From Microbacterium enclense (GTDB taxonomy: Bacteria > Actinomycetota > Actinomycetes > Actinomycetales > Microbacteriaceae): a stretch of DNA of 35,396 nt. The notes below the pieces were generated by a model. It saw only the letters and a list, made by a program, of their open reading frames with translations. It had not been told where the DNA came from and did not search any database. Positions 10,359 through 18,820 of the stretch are shown here, in pieces (within the stretch, counting starts at the first letter, position 1; each line of letters starts with the position of its first letter). The stretch is from the NCBI RefSeq assembly GCF_004022425.1, contig NZ_RBZY01000038.1:277-35672 (forward strand), given 5' to 3'. The position numbers were made by a program, and so were the translations under genes.

Positions 10359-11681
10359 TTGTTCAGCGCCATCGCGCGGGTTTTTCGCACGCCCGACCTG
10401 AGGCGGAAGATCGCCTTCACGCTGGGCATCATCGCCATTTACCGGCTGGGTGCCCACGTGCCGACGCCTTTCGTCGATTTCCCGAACGTCCAGCGCTGTC
10501 TGGCGGCCTCCGGGAGCACGGAGGGCCTGCTGTCGCTGGTGAACCTGTTCTCCGGTGGGGCGCTGCTTCAGCTGTCGATCTTCGCGCTGGGCGTCATGCC
10601 GTACATCACGGCCACGATCATCGTGCAGCTGCTGCGCGTGGTGATCCCTCACTTCGAGACGCTGTACAAGGAGGGTCAGGCCGGCCAGGCCCGTCTGACG
10701 CAGTACACGCGCTACCTCACGATCGCGCTGGCCCTGCTGCAGTCCACGACGCTGATCACGGTCGCGCGCTCCGGTCAGCTCTTCGGCACCGGTGGTGCTC
10801 CCGAGTGCCAGCAGCTGCTCACCAACGACATCTGGTGGGCTCAGCTGCTCATGATCATCACGATGACCGCCGGTACGGGTCTCGTCATGTGGTTCGCGGA
10901 GCTCGTCACCGAGCGTGGTGTCGGCAACGGCATGTCGATCCTGATCTTCACCTCCATCGCGGCCACGTTCCCGGCCGCGATGCTGTCGATCCTCAACGCG
11001 CGTGGCGTCGAGATCTTCCTGCTGGTCCTCGCGGTCGGCATCGTCGTGGTCGCGCTGGTGGTGTTCGTGGAACAGTCCCAGCGCCGCATCCCTGTGCAGT
11101 ACGCCAAGCGCATGGTCGGGCGCCGCACCTACGGCGGAACCAACACGTACATCCCGATCAAGGTCAACATGGCCGGCGTCGTGCCCGTCATCTTCGCGTC
11201 GTCGTTGCTCTACATCCCGGCGCTGATCGCTCAGTTCAACCAGCCCCAGGCGGGCCAGGAGCCGGCCGGCTGGGTGACCTGGATCTCGCAGTACCTCACG
11301 CGCGGTGACCACCCGCTGTACATGCTGGTGTACTTCCTGCTGATCGTCGGCTTCACGTACTTCTACGTCGCGATCACGTTCAACCCGGTCGACGTGGCCG
11401 ACAACATGAAGAAGTACGGCGGGTTCATCCCCGGCATCCGCGCGGGTCGTCCGACGGCCGAGTACTTGGATTACGTCCTCACGCGCATCACGTTGCCGGG
11501 TTCCATCTACCTCGGCCTCATCGCCCTGCTGCCGCTCGTGGCGCTGGCGACGGTCGGTGCCAACCAGAACTTCCCGTTCGGCGGCGCATCGATCCTCATC
11601 ATCGTCGGTGTCGGCCTCGAGACGGTGAAGCAGATCGACGCTCAGCTCCAGCAGCGTCACTACGAGGGGCTTCTGCGATGA
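10359..11681 (+). CDS. secY: Protein translocase channel subunit SecY
   Basis: A 440-residue multi-span membrane protein matching SecY: N-terminal [23 protein letters not shown], the plug region with [28 protein letters not shown], and the cytoplasmic loop C5 containing [22 protein letters not shown]. It forms the translocation pore with SecE and SecG. I choose the TTG at 10359 because GGAGGA is 6 nt upstream and the protein then begins MFSAIARVF, as in relatives. The stop overlaps adk (ATGA). Confidence 0.97.
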   Translation: MFSAIARVFRTPDLRRKIAFTLGIIAIYRLGAHVPTPFVDFPNVQRCLAASGSTEGLLSLVNLFSGGALLQLSIFALGVMPYITATIIVQLLRVVIPHFETLYKEGQAGQARLTQYTRYLTIALALLQSTTLITVARSGQLFGTGGAPECQQLLTNDIWWAQLLMIITMTAGTGLVMWFAELVTERGVGNGMSILIFTSIAATFPAAMLSILNARGVEIFLLVLAVGIVVVALVVFVEQSQRRIPVQYAKRMVGRRTYGGTNTYIPIKVNMAGVVPVIFASSLLYIPALIAQFNQPQAGQEPAGWVTWISQYLTRGDHPLYMLVYFLLIVGFTYFYVAITFNPVDVADNMKKYGGFIPGIRAGRPTAEYLDYVLTRITLPGSIYLGLIALLPLVALATVGANQNFPFGGASILIIVGVGLETVKQIDAQLQQRHYEGLLR

Positions 11682-12268
11682 GCGCGCGTCTTCTGATCGT
11701 CGGACCCCAGGGGTCGGGCAAGGGCACCCAGGGCGTCCGCGTCGGCGAGGCGCTCGGGATCCCGGTCGTCTCGACCGGTGATGTCTTCCGCGCCAACGTC
11801 TCCGAGGGCACGGAGCTGGGTCTCCAGGTGCAGTCGATCATCGACGCGGGAGATCTCGTCCCCGACGAGCTGACCAGCGCTGTCGTGCGCGACCGACTCT
11901 CTCAGGCGGATGCCGCGGAGGGGTTCCTCCTCGACGGCTACCCGCGCAACCTCGCCCAGGTCATGCACCTCGACGAGTTCCTCGAGGGTCGTGACGAGAA
12001 GCTGGACGCCGTCATCGCGCTGATCGTCCCGCGCGAGGAGTCGCTCGCTCGCCTGACGGCGCGCGCGACCGAGCAGGGCCGTGCGGATGACACGGAGGAG
12101 GCGATCGCCACGCGCCTCGCCATCTACGAGCGCGAGACCGCCCCGATCCTCGACGTGTACGGCACCCGAGGCATCGTCGATGAGATCGACGGCGTCGGGA
12201 ACCTCGACGAGATCACCGCGCGCATCTTCGCCGCCCTCGAGGCGCGCGGCGTGCGTCCGGCTCGCTGA
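11678..12268 (+). CDS. adk: Adenylate kinase, short form
   Basis: A 196-residue adenylate kinase converting ATP and AMP to two ADP. The P-loop is GPQGSGKGT (residues 9-17), with Gln and Ser where many relatives have PGAGKGT. The AMP site carries STGDVFR and LDGYPRN. The LID is short and lacks the zinc-binding insertion of long forms. ATGA overlap with secY indicates coupled translation, the widespread secY-adk-map arrangement. Confidence 0.96.
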   Translation: MSARLLIVGPQGSGKGTQGVRVGEALGIPVVSTGDVFRANVSEGTELGLQVQSIIDAGDLVPDELTSAVVRDRLSQADAAEGFLLDGYPRNLAQVMHLDEFLEGRDEKLDAVIALIVPREESLARLTARATEQGRADDTEEAIATRLAIYERETAPILDVYGTRGIVDEIDGVGNLDEITARIFAALEARGVRPAR

Positions 12269-12269
12269 C

Positions 12270-13109
12270 GTGGTCCTGCGTTCCTCGATCTACAAGAAGC
12301 CCGCGCACCTGCGCGCGATGGTCGAACCGGGCCTAATCACGGCCGCGGCGCTGGATGCGGTGCGCGAGCTCATCGCGCCCGGGGTCACGACGCTCGATCT
12401 CGACGCGGCCGCGTCCCGTGTGATCACCGGACGCGGCGCGGTTTCGAACTTTCAGATGGTCCGGGGCTACCGGCACACGATCTGCGCGTCCGTCAACGAG
12501 CAGGTGGTGCACGGCATCCCGAACGACAGACCGCTGCAGGCGGGAGATCTGCTCTCGATCGACGCGGGCGCGGAGTTCCGCGGCTGGAACGGCGATTCCG
12601 CGTTCACCGTCGTCGTTCCGGGTGACGCCCCGGAAGACCTCGTCGCACCGCGGCGCCGGCTCTCCGAGGTCACCGAAGGCTCGCTCTGGGCGGGAATCGC
12701 CGCGCTCAGCCGCGCGTCCCATCTCGGTGAGGTGAGTGCGGCGATCCAGCAGTACATCGACGACCACGCGCCCGCCGAGGGATACGGCATCCTGCGTGAT
12801 TACGTCGGACACGGGATCGGCCGCAAGATGCACGAGTCGCCGAGCGTCTTCAACTACCGGGTGCCCGACCGCGGCGCCGAGGTCCGCCCCGGACTCGCCG
12901 TCGCGATCGAGCCGATGGTCGTCATCGGTGATCAGGCGACATTCGTCGAAGACGACGGCTGGACGGTCTCGACGGTCGACGGCACGGCCGGCTCTCACTG
13001 GGAACATAGCGTCGCCGTGCACGATGGAGGGGTCTGGGTCCTCACCGCTTCCGACGGCGGTGCGGAGAAACTGGCACCCTTCGGTGTGGTGCCGAAGGAG
13101 ATCGACTGA
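12270..13109 (+). CDS. map: Methionine aminopeptidase, type I
   Basis: A 279-residue pita-bread-fold enzyme removing initiator methionine. The five metal ligands are visible: D98 (SIDAG), D109 (NGDS), H181 (GHGIGRKMHE), E214 (AIEPM) and E245 (HWEHSV); H81 is the usual substrate-contact histidine. The GTG at 12270 begins one base after the adk stop and fits the expected N-terminus (SSIYKKPAHL). The stop overlaps the next gene by ATGA-like spacing. Another map copy elsewhere in the genome is possible. Confidence 0.95.
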   Translation: MVLRSSIYKKPAHLRAMVEPGLITAAALDAVRELIAPGVTTLDLDAAASRVITGRGAVSNFQMVRGYRHTICASVNEQVVHGIPNDRPLQAGDLLSIDAGAEFRGWNGDSAFTVVVPGDAPEDLVAPRRRLSEVTEGSLWAGIAALSRASHLGEVSAAIQQYIDDHAPAEGYGILRDYVGHGIGRKMHESPSVFNYRVPDRGAEVRPGLAVAIEPMVVIGDQATFVEDDGWTVSTVDGTAGSHWEHSVAVHDGGVWVLTASDGGAEKLAPFGVVPKEID

Positions 13110-13810
13110 TGATGATGGCCGCGGCGCGCAAGTCCCCGAACTGGTTCGCGATCGGGGTGACGGCGGCCGCGGTGGTCGTCGTCCTCGTGATCGCCGGAGT
13201 CGTCTGGTTCGCCAACAGTCAGGCGACCTCGCCCGGAACGGTGCCCGAGTCCTCCGCGGTCAACGCCGAGACGGGCGCCATCTCCATCGGCTCGGGAGAC
13301 CAGACCGTCGACACGTACGTCGACTTCATGTGCCCGATCTGCAACTCCTTCGAGCAGGCCTACGGTCCGACGCTGCAGCAGTTGGCCGATGAGGGCACCA
13401 TCACGCTCAACATCCATCCGATCTCCATCCTGGACGCGCAGTCCCAGGGCACGCAGTACTCGACGCGAGCGGCCAATGCCGCGTACTGCGTCGCCGTGGA
13501 TGACCCCGCCAACGTCCCCGCCTTCGTGACGGCGATGTATGCGCAGCAGCCCAGGGAGCAGACCGCCGGCCTCGACGACGCGACACTCGCGACCATCGCG
13601 AAGGACGCCGGGGCCTCGGATGCCGTGGCCTCCTGCATCGACGACGGCACCTACACGAGGTTCGTCACCGCGATGACGAGAGAGACGCCGTCCCAGACGG
13701 GGTCGGGAATCGCGACGCCGACGATCGCCATCAACGGTACGGTGCTGGTCAACCAGACCGACCTGACGGGCGACCCGCAGAAGGACATCGTCGACCGACT
13801 CAACGGATGA
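13109..13810 (+). CDS. Membrane-anchored DsbA-like thioredoxin-fold protein
   Basis: A 233-residue protein with one N-terminal membrane helix (about residues 12-35) and an extracytoplasmic thioredoxin fold of the DsbA / Thioredoxin_4 type. The redox motif is FMCPIC (C75, C78) and the cis-proline segment is ATPTIAING. It probably forms or shuffles disulfides in exported proteins. Other cysteines (near 152 and 175) may form a structural pair. Three consecutive ATG codons (13109, 13112, 13115) are possible starts; GAAGGAG at 13094-13100 fits the first or second best. It overlaps map and probably shares its transcript. Confidence 0.88.
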   Translation: MMMAAARKSPNWFAIGVTAAAVVVVLVIAGVVWFANSQATSPGTVPESSAVNAETGAISIGSGDQTVDTYVDFMCPICNSFEQAYGPTLQQLADEGTITLNIHPISILDAQSQGTQYSTRAANAAYCVAVDDPANVPAFVTAMYAQQPREQTAGLDDATLATIAKDAGASDAVASCIDDGTYTRFVTAMTRETPSQTGSGIATPTIAINGTVLVNQTDLTGDPQKDIVDRLNG

Positions 13811-13824
13811 GGTGAGGCGGCGAG

Positions 13825-13853
13825 TTGCCGCATCCGGCCGTACCACGTATGCT
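13825..13853 (+). promoter_or_regulatory. infA promoter
   Basis: TTGCCG (13825-13830) and TATGCT (13848-13853) with a 17-bp spacer. The predicted start near 13860 coincides with the first base of a stem, so the message would begin in secondary structure. Confidence 0.75.
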
Positions 13854-13858
13854 TGATC

Positions 13859-13929
13859 TTTGGTGCGTTGCGCCTTCCTTGGCGTGTCGCAGCACCAAAT
13901 CCCCATCCACCGCAGACCGGCCGGTCTGC
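13859..13929 (+). promoter_or_regulatory. Structured infA leader
   Basis: TTTGGTGC (13859-13866) pairs perfectly with GCACCAAA (13892-13899), with an inner CGCC/GGCG stem (13871-13874 with 13881-13884). A perfect 18-bp palindrome follows at 13912-13929 and ends within 20 nt of the infA start. The arrangement could stabilise the 5' end and control ribosome access; function is inferred. Confidence 0.55.
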
Positions 13930-13948
13930 AATGAGCGTGAGCGAGTTT

Positions 13949-14170
13949 ATGGCGAAGAAAGACGGTGTCATCGAGATCGAGGGCACGGTGTCCGAAGCAC
14001 TGCCCAATGCGATGTTCCGTGTCGAACTGACCAACGGTCACAAGGTGCTCGCCACCATCTCGGGCAAGATGCGGCAGAACTACATCCGCATCATTCCCGA
14101 AGACCGCGTCGTCGTCGAGTTGAGCCCCTACGACCTCACCCGCGGTCGTATCGTCTACCGCTACCGCTGA
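13949..14170 (+). CDS. infA: Translation initiation factor IF-1
   Basis: A 73-residue OB-fold protein ([20 protein letters not shown] to [11 protein letters not shown]) that binds the 30S A site during initiation. The length equals the family norm from the ATG at 13949. No good ribosome binding site precedes it. An in-frame ATG at 13931, just after the palindrome, would add MSVSEF. Which one is used is uncertain. It starts the infA-rpmJ-rpsM group from its own promoter. Confidence 0.95.
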   Translation: MAKKDGVIEIEGTVSEALPNAMFRVELTNGHKVLATISGKMRQNYIRIIPEDRVVVELSPYDLTRGRIVYRYR

Positions 14171-14231
14171 GTCCGGCCGAGAAGTAACGAACCGCTCCGG
14201 CGGGTCGAAGACAGCGAACAGGAAACACCCC

Positions 14232-14348
14232 ATGAAGGTCAACCCCTCCGTCAAGCCCATCTGCGACCACTGCAAGGTGATTCGTCGTCATGGGCGCGTG
14301 ATGGTGATCTGCAAGAGCAACCCGCGCCACAAGCAGCGCCAGGGCTGA
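14232..14348 (+). CDS. rpmJ: 50S ribosomal protein L36, zinc-binding form
   Basis: A 38-residue protein, [20 protein letters not shown] onward, ending PRHKQRQG. C11, C14, C27 and H33 form the zinc ribbon of the C+ type of L36, the form replaced by a C- paralogue under zinc starvation in some actinobacteria. AGGAAA lies 7 nt upstream. It is 61 bp after infA. Confidence 0.95.
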   Translation: MKVNPSVKPICDHCKVIRRHGRVMVICKSNPRHKQRQG

Positions 14349-14376
14349 GTCGCGCGGATCCCGGATCCGCGGCGAC
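14349..14376 (+). terminator. Hairpin after rpmJ
   Basis: Starting right at the rpmJ stop, GTCGC plus GCGGATC (14349-14360) pairs with GATCCGC and GCGAC (14364-14376), with one bulged G and a 3-nt loop. No U-tract follows. Likely attenuator or mRNA-end hairpin between rpmJ and rpsM. Confidence 0.6.
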
Positions 14377-14408
14377 TCGACGAACGATTTCCAACTGAAT
14401 ACTCAACG

Positions 14409-14470
14409 GCAGGATCAGAACCCGCACTGCGGGGGACACCTCGGGGCGGAGGCCCGGGCACCGATCCTGC
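14409..14470 (+). promoter_or_regulatory. Branched RNA structure in the rpsM leader
   Basis: GCAGGATC (14409-14416) pairs perfectly with GATCCTGC (14463-14470). The enclosed bases form two hairpins: CCCGC-ACT-GCGGG (14421-14433) and CCTC/GAGG (14439-14442 with 14449-14452). This three-way junction ends 33 nt before the rpsM ATG. It resembles a ribosomal-protein-binding leader; no known class is recognised. Confidence 0.5.
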
Positions 14471-14503
14471 TCCACACCTCCACGACACTCTGAGGAGAGC
14501 CGC

Positions 14504-14878
14504 ATGGCACGTCTCGCCGGCATCGACATCCCGCGCGACAAGCGCGTGGTGATCGCACTTACCTACATCTACGGCGTGGGCCGTACCCGCTCCACCGAGA
14601 TCCTCACCGCGACCGGCATCAGCCCGGACGTCCGCGTCAAGGACCTCACCGACGACCAGCTGGTCGCCCTGCGCGACCACATCGAGGGCACCTACAAGGT
14701 GGAGGGTGACCTTCGCCGCGAGGTCGCCGCCGACATCCGCCGCAAGGTCGAGATCGGTTCCTACGAGGGCCTGCGCCACCGCCGCGGCCTCCCCGTGCGC
14801 GGTCAGCGCACGAAGACGAACGCGCGTACCCGCAAGGGCCCCAAGCGCACCGTCGCCGGCAAGAAGAAGGCGCGCTAG
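14504..14878 (+). CDS. rpsM: 30S ribosomal protein S13
   Basis: A 124-residue S13 with [20 protein letters not shown] at the N-terminus, the helix-two-turns-helix centre and the basic [18 protein letters not shown] tail contacting tRNA. GAGGAGAG is 4 nt upstream of the ATG. It follows a 155-bp structured gap after rpmJ. Confidence 0.98.
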   Translation: MARLAGIDIPRDKRVVIALTYIYGVGRTRSTEILTATGISPDVRVKDLTDDQLVALRDHIEGTYKVEGDLRREVAADIRRKVEIGSYEGLRHRRGLPVRGQRTKTNARTRKGPKRTVAGKKKAR

Positions 14879-14912
14879 GCCTCCGCCGGCGCAGGATTCA
14901 GGAGAACCGCAC

Positions 14913-15311
14913 ATGGCACAGGCCAAGTCCGCTGCGCGCAAGCCGCGCCGCAAGGAGAAGAAGAACATCGCCGTGGGTCAGGCCCACATCAAGTCGACGT
15001 TCAACAACACCATCGTTTCGATCACCGATCCCTCCGGGGCCGTCATCAGCTGGGCGTCGTCCGGCGGCGTCGGCTTCAAGGGCTCGCGCAAGTCGACGCC
15101 CTATGCCGCCGGCATGGCAGCGGAGTCCGCTGCCCGCCAGGCCCAGGAGCACGGCGTGAAGAAGGTCGACGTCTTCGTGAAGGGCCCCGGCTCGGGTCGC
15201 GAGACCGCGATCCGCTCGCTCACGGCCGCCGGCCTCGAGGTCGGCTCGATCCAGGACGTGACGCCGCAGGCCCACAACGGCTGCCGTCCGCCGAAGCGCC
15301 GTCGCGTCTGA
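14913..15311 (+). CDS. rpsK: 30S ribosomal protein S11
   Basis: A 132-residue S11 with [19 protein letters not shown] and the terminal THIS-like segment [17 protein letters not shown]. It lies on the platform near the Shine-Dalgarno helix. The ATG at 14913 is preceded by AGGAGA. In many bacteria rpsD follows; here two hairpins and rpoA come next. Confidence 0.98.
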   Translation: MAQAKSAARKPRRKEKKNIAVGQAHIKSTFNNTIVSITDPSGAVISWASSGGVGFKGSRKSTPYAAGMAAESAARQAQEHGVKKVDVFVKGPGSGRETAIRSLTAAGLEVGSIQDVTPQAHNGCRPPKRRRV

Positions 15312-15317
15312 CGCATC

Positions 15318-15350
15318 GTTCCCGGGGAGTGCTGGTCACTCCCCGGGAAC
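15318..15350 (+). terminator. Hairpin terminator after rpsK
   Basis: A perfect 14-bp stem (15318-15331 with 15337-15350) with a 5-nt loop begins 6 bp after the rpsK stop. There is no U-run. Either partial termination or mRNA processing before rpoA. Confidence 0.7.
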
Positions 15351-15382
15351 GCTCGCGCTCTCGCGCACCCCCACGGACATTT

Positions 15383-15416
15383 CGGATGCCGCAGGCCCCC
15401 GGGTCGGCGGCATCCG
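15383..15416 (+). terminator. Second hairpin before rpoA, built from GGATGCC/GGCATCC
   Basis: CGGATGCCGC (15383-15392) pairs perfectly with GCGGCATCCG (15407-15416) around a 14-nt loop that can fold further. It lies 32 bp after the previous hairpin, so two stacked stems separate rpsK from rpoA. The region 15420-15475 after it is relatively A/T-rich (TACAAC, CATATA) and may hold an rpoA promoter, which I cannot place with confidence. Confidence 0.5.
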
Positions 15417-15486
15417 CGAGTACAACTCAACACCTCACCCCATTACACGTGTCATATAGCGGGCACGTGATCGAAAGGAACACATA

Positions 15487-16476
15487 GTGCTCATCGCACA
15501 GCGTCCCACTCTGACCGAGGAGAAGATCGGGGAGTTCCGTAGCCGTTTCGTCATCGAGCCGCTCGAGCCCGGCTTCGGTTACACGATCGGCAACGCGCTG
15601 CGTCGCAGCCTCCTGTCGTCGATCCCCGGCGCGGCCGTCACGAGCATCCGTATCGACGGCGTCCTCCACGAGTTCAGCACCATCCCGGGCGTGAAGGAAG
15701 ACGTCACCGAGATCATCCTGAACATCAAGCAGCTCGTGGTCTCGAGCGAGCGCGATGAGCCCATCACCGCGTACCTGCGCAAGACGGGTGCCGGCGAGGT
15801 CACGGCGGCGGACATCTCCGCTCCCGCGGGCGTCGAGGTGCACAACCCCGAGCTGGTCATCGCCACGCTCAACGACACGGCGAAGTTCGAGCTCGAGCTC
15901 ACGATCGAGCGCGGCCGCGGCTACGTCTCGGCGACCCAGAACCGCAACGAGTACGCCGAGGCCGGTCAGATCCCGATCGACTCGATCTACTCGCCGGTCC
16001 TCAAGGTCAGCTACCGCGTCGACGCGACGCGCGCAGGTGAGCGCACCGACTTCGACAAGCTCGTCCTGGACGTCGAGTCGAAGCCGTCCATCGCGCCGCG
16101 CGACGCCGTCGCGTCCGCCGGTCGTACGCTCACCGAGCTGTTCGGTCTCGCCCGTGAGCTGAACGTCGAGGCCGAGGGCATCGAGATCGGCCCCGCGCCG
16201 GTCGAGACGGTCCTCTCGAACGAGCTGTCGATGCCGATCGAAGACCTCGACCTCTCGGTGCGTTCGTACAACTGCCTCAAGCGCGAGGGCATCAACACCG
16301 TGTCGGAGTTGGTCGCCCTCTCCGAGACCCAGCTGATGAACATCCGCAACTTCGGTCAGAAGTCGGTCGACGAGGTGCGCGACAAGCTCACCTCCCTCGG
16401 CCTGTCGCTCAAGGACTCGGTGCCCGGTTTCGACGGCGCTCAGTTCTTCGGCGGCTACGACGACGAGACCGTCTGA
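15487..16476 (+). CDS. rpoA: RNA polymerase alpha subunit
   Basis: A 329-residue alpha subunit. The N-terminal dimerisation domain carries [25 protein letters not shown]. The C-terminal domain carries [22 protein letters not shown] and [13 protein letters not shown], which bind UP elements, DNA and activators. GTG start at 15487 with AAAGGAA upstream. It is not preceded by rpsD, unlike the order in Escherichia coli or mycobacteria. Confidence 0.98.
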   Translation: MLIAQRPTLTEEKIGEFRSRFVIEPLEPGFGYTIGNALRRSLLSSIPGAAVTSIRIDGVLHEFSTIPGVKEDVTEIILNIKQLVVSSERDEPITAYLRKTGAGEVTAADISAPAGVEVHNPELVIATLNDTAKFELELTIERGRGYVSATQNRNEYAEAGQIPIDSIYSPVLKVSYRVDATRAGERTDFDKLVLDVESKPSIAPRDAVASAGRTLTELFGLARELNVEAEGIEIGPAPVETVLSNELSMPIEDLDLSVRSYNCLKREGINTVSELVALSETQLMNIRNFGQKSVDEVRDKLTSLGLSLKDSVPGFDGAQFFGGYDDETV

Positions 16477-16518
16477 CCCGTCGGACCCGACCGAACCTTC
16501 CTACTGGAGTAATACGAC

Positions 16519-17079
16519 ATGCCCAAGCCCACGAAGGGTCCCCGCCTCGGCGGCGGCCCGGCCCACGAGCGCCTGCTTCTCGCGAACCTCGCGGCGGCCC
16601 TGTACACCCACAAGTCGATCAAGACGACCGAGACCAAGGCCAAGCGCCTGCGTCCGCTCGCGGAGCGCCTCATCACGTTCGCGAAGCGGGGTGACCTCCA
16701 CGCCCGTCGTCGCGTCCTGTCGGTGATCGGTGACAAGGAGGTCGTGCACACCCTCTTCACCGAGATCGCCCCCCTGGTGGCGGACCGCGATGGCGGCTAC
16801 ACCCGCATCACCAAGGTCGGCAACCGCAAGGGCGACAACGCCCCCATGGCCGTGATCGAGCTCGTCCTCGAGCCCGTCACGAAGAAGCCGTCGACGTCCA
16901 AGGCCGCCCCGGCCGCCGCTGCCGCCCCCGCCGCGGAAGAGGCTCCGGCCGAGGAGACCGCCGCCGACGAGACCCCCGCCGCCGACGAGGCCGCCGACGC
17001 CGGCGCCGAGTCGCCCGAGGAAGGCGCCGCTGCCGAGGCAGCCGCTGCGGACGCGGTCGAGGACGACGCCAAGGCGTGA
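16519..17079 (+). CDS. rplQ: 50S ribosomal protein L17 with Ala/Glu-rich tail
   Basis: A 186-residue L17. The conserved fold covers about residues 1-120 ([20 protein letters not shown] onward, ending AVIELVLEP). The last 60 residues are almost entirely Ala, Glu, Asp and Pro and probably unstructured and acidic, in contrast to the basic core. L17 lies near the tunnel exit. GGAG is 9 nt upstream. A strong terminator follows. Confidence 0.97.
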   Translation: MPKPTKGPRLGGGPAHERLLLANLAAALYTHKSIKTTETKAKRLRPLAERLITFAKRGDLHARRRVLSVIGDKEVVHTLFTEIAPLVADRDGGYTRITKVGNRKGDNAPMAVIELVLEPVTKKPSTSKAAPAAAAAPAAEEAPAEETAADETPAADEAADAGAESPEEGAAAEAAAADAVEDDAKA

Positions 17080-17092
17080 TCCGTTCCCTCGC

Positions 17093-17128
17093 ACGGTGGC
17101 CCTCTCCCGCTCGGGAGAGGGCCACCGT
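17093..17128 (+). terminator. Terminator closing the alpha operon
   Basis: A perfect 16-bp stem (17093-17108 with 17113-17128) with loop GCTC, 13 bp after the rplQ stop. This is the longest perfect stem I found. No T-run follows. Confidence 0.8.
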
Positions 17129-17147
17129 CGTTCCCGCGGGCTACGCC

Positions 17148-17153
17148 TAGGCT
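17148..17153 (+). promoter_or_regulatory. -10 box of leaderless truA
   Basis: TAGGCT lies 6 nt before the truA ATG, so transcription should start at or within a base or two of the start codon. No ribosome binding site precedes truA. No clear -35 is seen. Confidence 0.6.
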
Positions 17154-17159
17154 GGATCA

Positions 17160-18017
17160 ATGCGTATCCGGCTCGACATCGCCTACGACGGCACGCACTT
17201 CCGTGGGTGGGCGCGGCAGCCGGGACTCCGGACCGTCCAGGGGGTGCTCGAGGACGCGCTGACCCGCATCGTCGGCGGCGAGCTTCGCTTGGTGGTCGCG
17301 GGACGCACGGATGCCGGGGTCCACGCCTCCGGCCAGGTGGCACACCTCGACCTCGACGAGGAGCAGGTCGCGCGCCTGCCGCGTCGACGACGCGAGGGGG
17401 ACGAGCCGGACGGAGTCGCGGCTCTCGCCGGCCGGATCCGCGGCGTCCTGGGGGCCTATCCCGACGTCACGGTGAGCCGTACCGTCCGCGCCCCGGACGG
17501 GTTCGACGCCCGCTTCTCGGCGGTCTGGCGCCGTTACGTCTACCGCATCGCGGATCTCGAGACCGGGTACGATCCCCTCGAACGATCGCGGACGACGACG
17601 GTCAAGGCGCAGCTGGATGTGGAGGCGATGGATGCCGCTGCTCGAAGCCTCATCGGCCTCCATGACTTCGCCGCCTACTGCAAGGCGCGTGAAGAGGCCA
17701 CGACCATCCGGACGCTGCTGGAGTACGACTGGCGTCGTGACGCCGTGGGGACGCTGATCGCCCACGTTCGCGCCGACGCGTTCTGCCACAGCATGGTGCG
17801 CGCTCTCGTCGGTGCGTGCGTGGCCGTGGGCGAGGGCCGGATCGACGTCGACCGTGTGGTGGCGATCCGAGACGCCGTAGCTCGGCTCCCGGATACGAAA
17901 GTCCTCGCCGCGCGCGGTCTCGTGCTGGCCGAGGTGGGCTACCCCGCCGTCGAGCTGTTGGCATCCCGTGCTGAACAGACGCGGAACCGCCGCGACGCCG
18001 ACGACATCGGTTCCTGA
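17160..18017 (+). CDS. truA: tRNA pseudouridine(38-40) synthase TruA
   Basis: A 285-residue enzyme forming pseudouridine at positions 38-40 of the tRNA anticodon arm. The catalytic aspartate is in VAGRTDAGVHASGQV (residues about 46-60). Further family segments are RFSAVWRRYVYRI and FCHSMVRALVG. The segment around residue 80 carries an Arg/Glu-rich insertion. It follows the alpha operon terminator and appears to be a leaderless transcript; the EEP gene begins 55 bp later with its own -10 box. Confidence 0.95.
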   Translation: MRIRLDIAYDGTHFRGWARQPGLRTVQGVLEDALTRIVGGELRLVVAGRTDAGVHASGQVAHLDLDEEQVARLPRRRREGDEPDGVAALAGRIRGVLGAYPDVTVSRTVRAPDGFDARFSAVWRRYVYRIADLETGYDPLERSRTTTVKAQLDVEAMDAAARSLIGLHDFAAYCKAREEATTIRTLLEYDWRRDAVGTLIAHVRADAFCHSMVRALVGACVAVGEGRIDVDRVVAIRDAVARLPDTKVLAARGLVLAEVGYPAVELLASRAEQTRNRRDADDIGS

Positions 18018-18057
18018 GCGTTTCGCAACCCTCGGGGGGCTGCGGGGTACGTCGTCC

Positions 18058-18063
18058 TAGGCT
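18058..18063 (+). promoter_or_regulatory. -10 box of the EEP-fold gene
   Basis: TAGGCT, identical to the truA box, ends 9 nt before the ATG at 18073. No ribosome binding site lies between, pointing to a leaderless or near-leaderless message. Confidence 0.55.
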
Positions 18064-18072
18064 GGCTTCGTC

Positions 18073-18774
18073 ATGAAGGTCATCTCGTACAACTTGCGCA
18101 AGCACCGCGCGGCGGGCGAACTCGCCGCTCTCGTCGATGCCCACTCGGCCGATGTGCTGTGTCTCCAGGAGTGCGACACGCGAGATATCCCGGCGGAGAT
18201 CTCGGGACTCCGCCTGGCCGAGGCGACACAGCGCAACCGTCTCGGCCTTGCCGTGTACTACCGGGAGAACACGTTTCGTGCGGTGGAGATTCGGGCCATC
18301 GCCTTGAAGAAGTCTCTCCACGACTACGTCTTGAAACCCGCCGAGGAACGGATGCTGGGCGTCCGGCTCCGCGACATCGACGACGGCCACGAGATCATCG
18401 TGGCGTCCTTCCACGCTGCGCCTCTGACGGCATTGAACTCTCTCCGCCGTCACCAGATCCGCACGGCGCTCACCGAGCTGCAGGCTCTCGGGCCCGGTCT
18501 CCCTGCCCTGATGGTGGGCGACTACAACTACCCCGTGTTCAAGGAGAACCTCGGTCAGGCGGTGCGCGACCAGGGGTACGAGCTCACTCTCAGCGACTCG
18601 CGTACCTACACCCGATACCGCTTCTTCAAGGGGCACTACGACTTCGCGACGTCGATCGGATGGGACATCGCGCACATCCGTACCCTGCCCCAGGGGCTGA
18701 GCGACCATCTGCCGATCCTCATCACGGCGCAGGTCACGGCCACCCCTCCCACGGTCGCAACGACGGCGGAGTGA
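18073..18774 (+). CDS. Endonuclease/exonuclease/phosphatase-fold protein
   Basis: A 233-residue single-domain member of the EEP superfamily (metal-dependent phosphodiesterases including DNase I and exonuclease III). The catalytic set is visible: N7 (SYNLRKH), E33 (LQECD), H114 (SFHAAP), D150 and N152 (VGDYNYP), D211 and H212 (LSDHLP). There is no signal peptide, so it acts in the cytoplasm. Substrate (nucleic acid, phospholipid or other phosphodiester) cannot be told. It is convergent with the small gene at 18821. Confidence 0.85.
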   Translation: MKVISYNLRKHRAAGELAALVDAHSADVLCLQECDTRDIPAEISGLRLAEATQRNRLGLAVYYRENTFRAVEIRAIALKKSLHDYVLKPAEERMLGVRLRDIDDGHEIIVASFHAAPLTALNSLRRHQIRTALTELQALGPGLPALMVGDYNYPVFKENLGQAVRDQGYELTLSDSRTYTRYRFFKGHYDFATSIGWDIAHIRTLPQGLSDHLPILITAQVTATPPTVATTAE

Positions 18775-18780
18775 CGTCGT

Positions 18781-18813
18781 CCCCCGCCGTCCTGCTCCGC
18801 GACGGATCGGGGG
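18781..18813. terminator. Imperfect hairpin between convergent genes
   Basis: CCCCC (18781-18785) with GGGGG (18809-18813) and CCGTC (18787-18791) with GACGG (18801-18805) form an imperfect stem in the 46-bp gap between the EEP gene and the convergent small gene. It could serve both strands. Confidence 0.4.
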
Positions 18814-18820
18814 TCTCGGC

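Noticed and set aside
10280..11308. Alternative plus-strand frame over secY
   Set aside because: It lies in another frame of the clearly conserved SecY and reads as Arg/His/Ala-rich shadow.
15312..15486. A decayed rpsD between rpsK and rpoA
   Set aside because: The 175-bp gap consists of two hairpins and an A/T-richer stretch; no S4-like peptide is readable in any frame.
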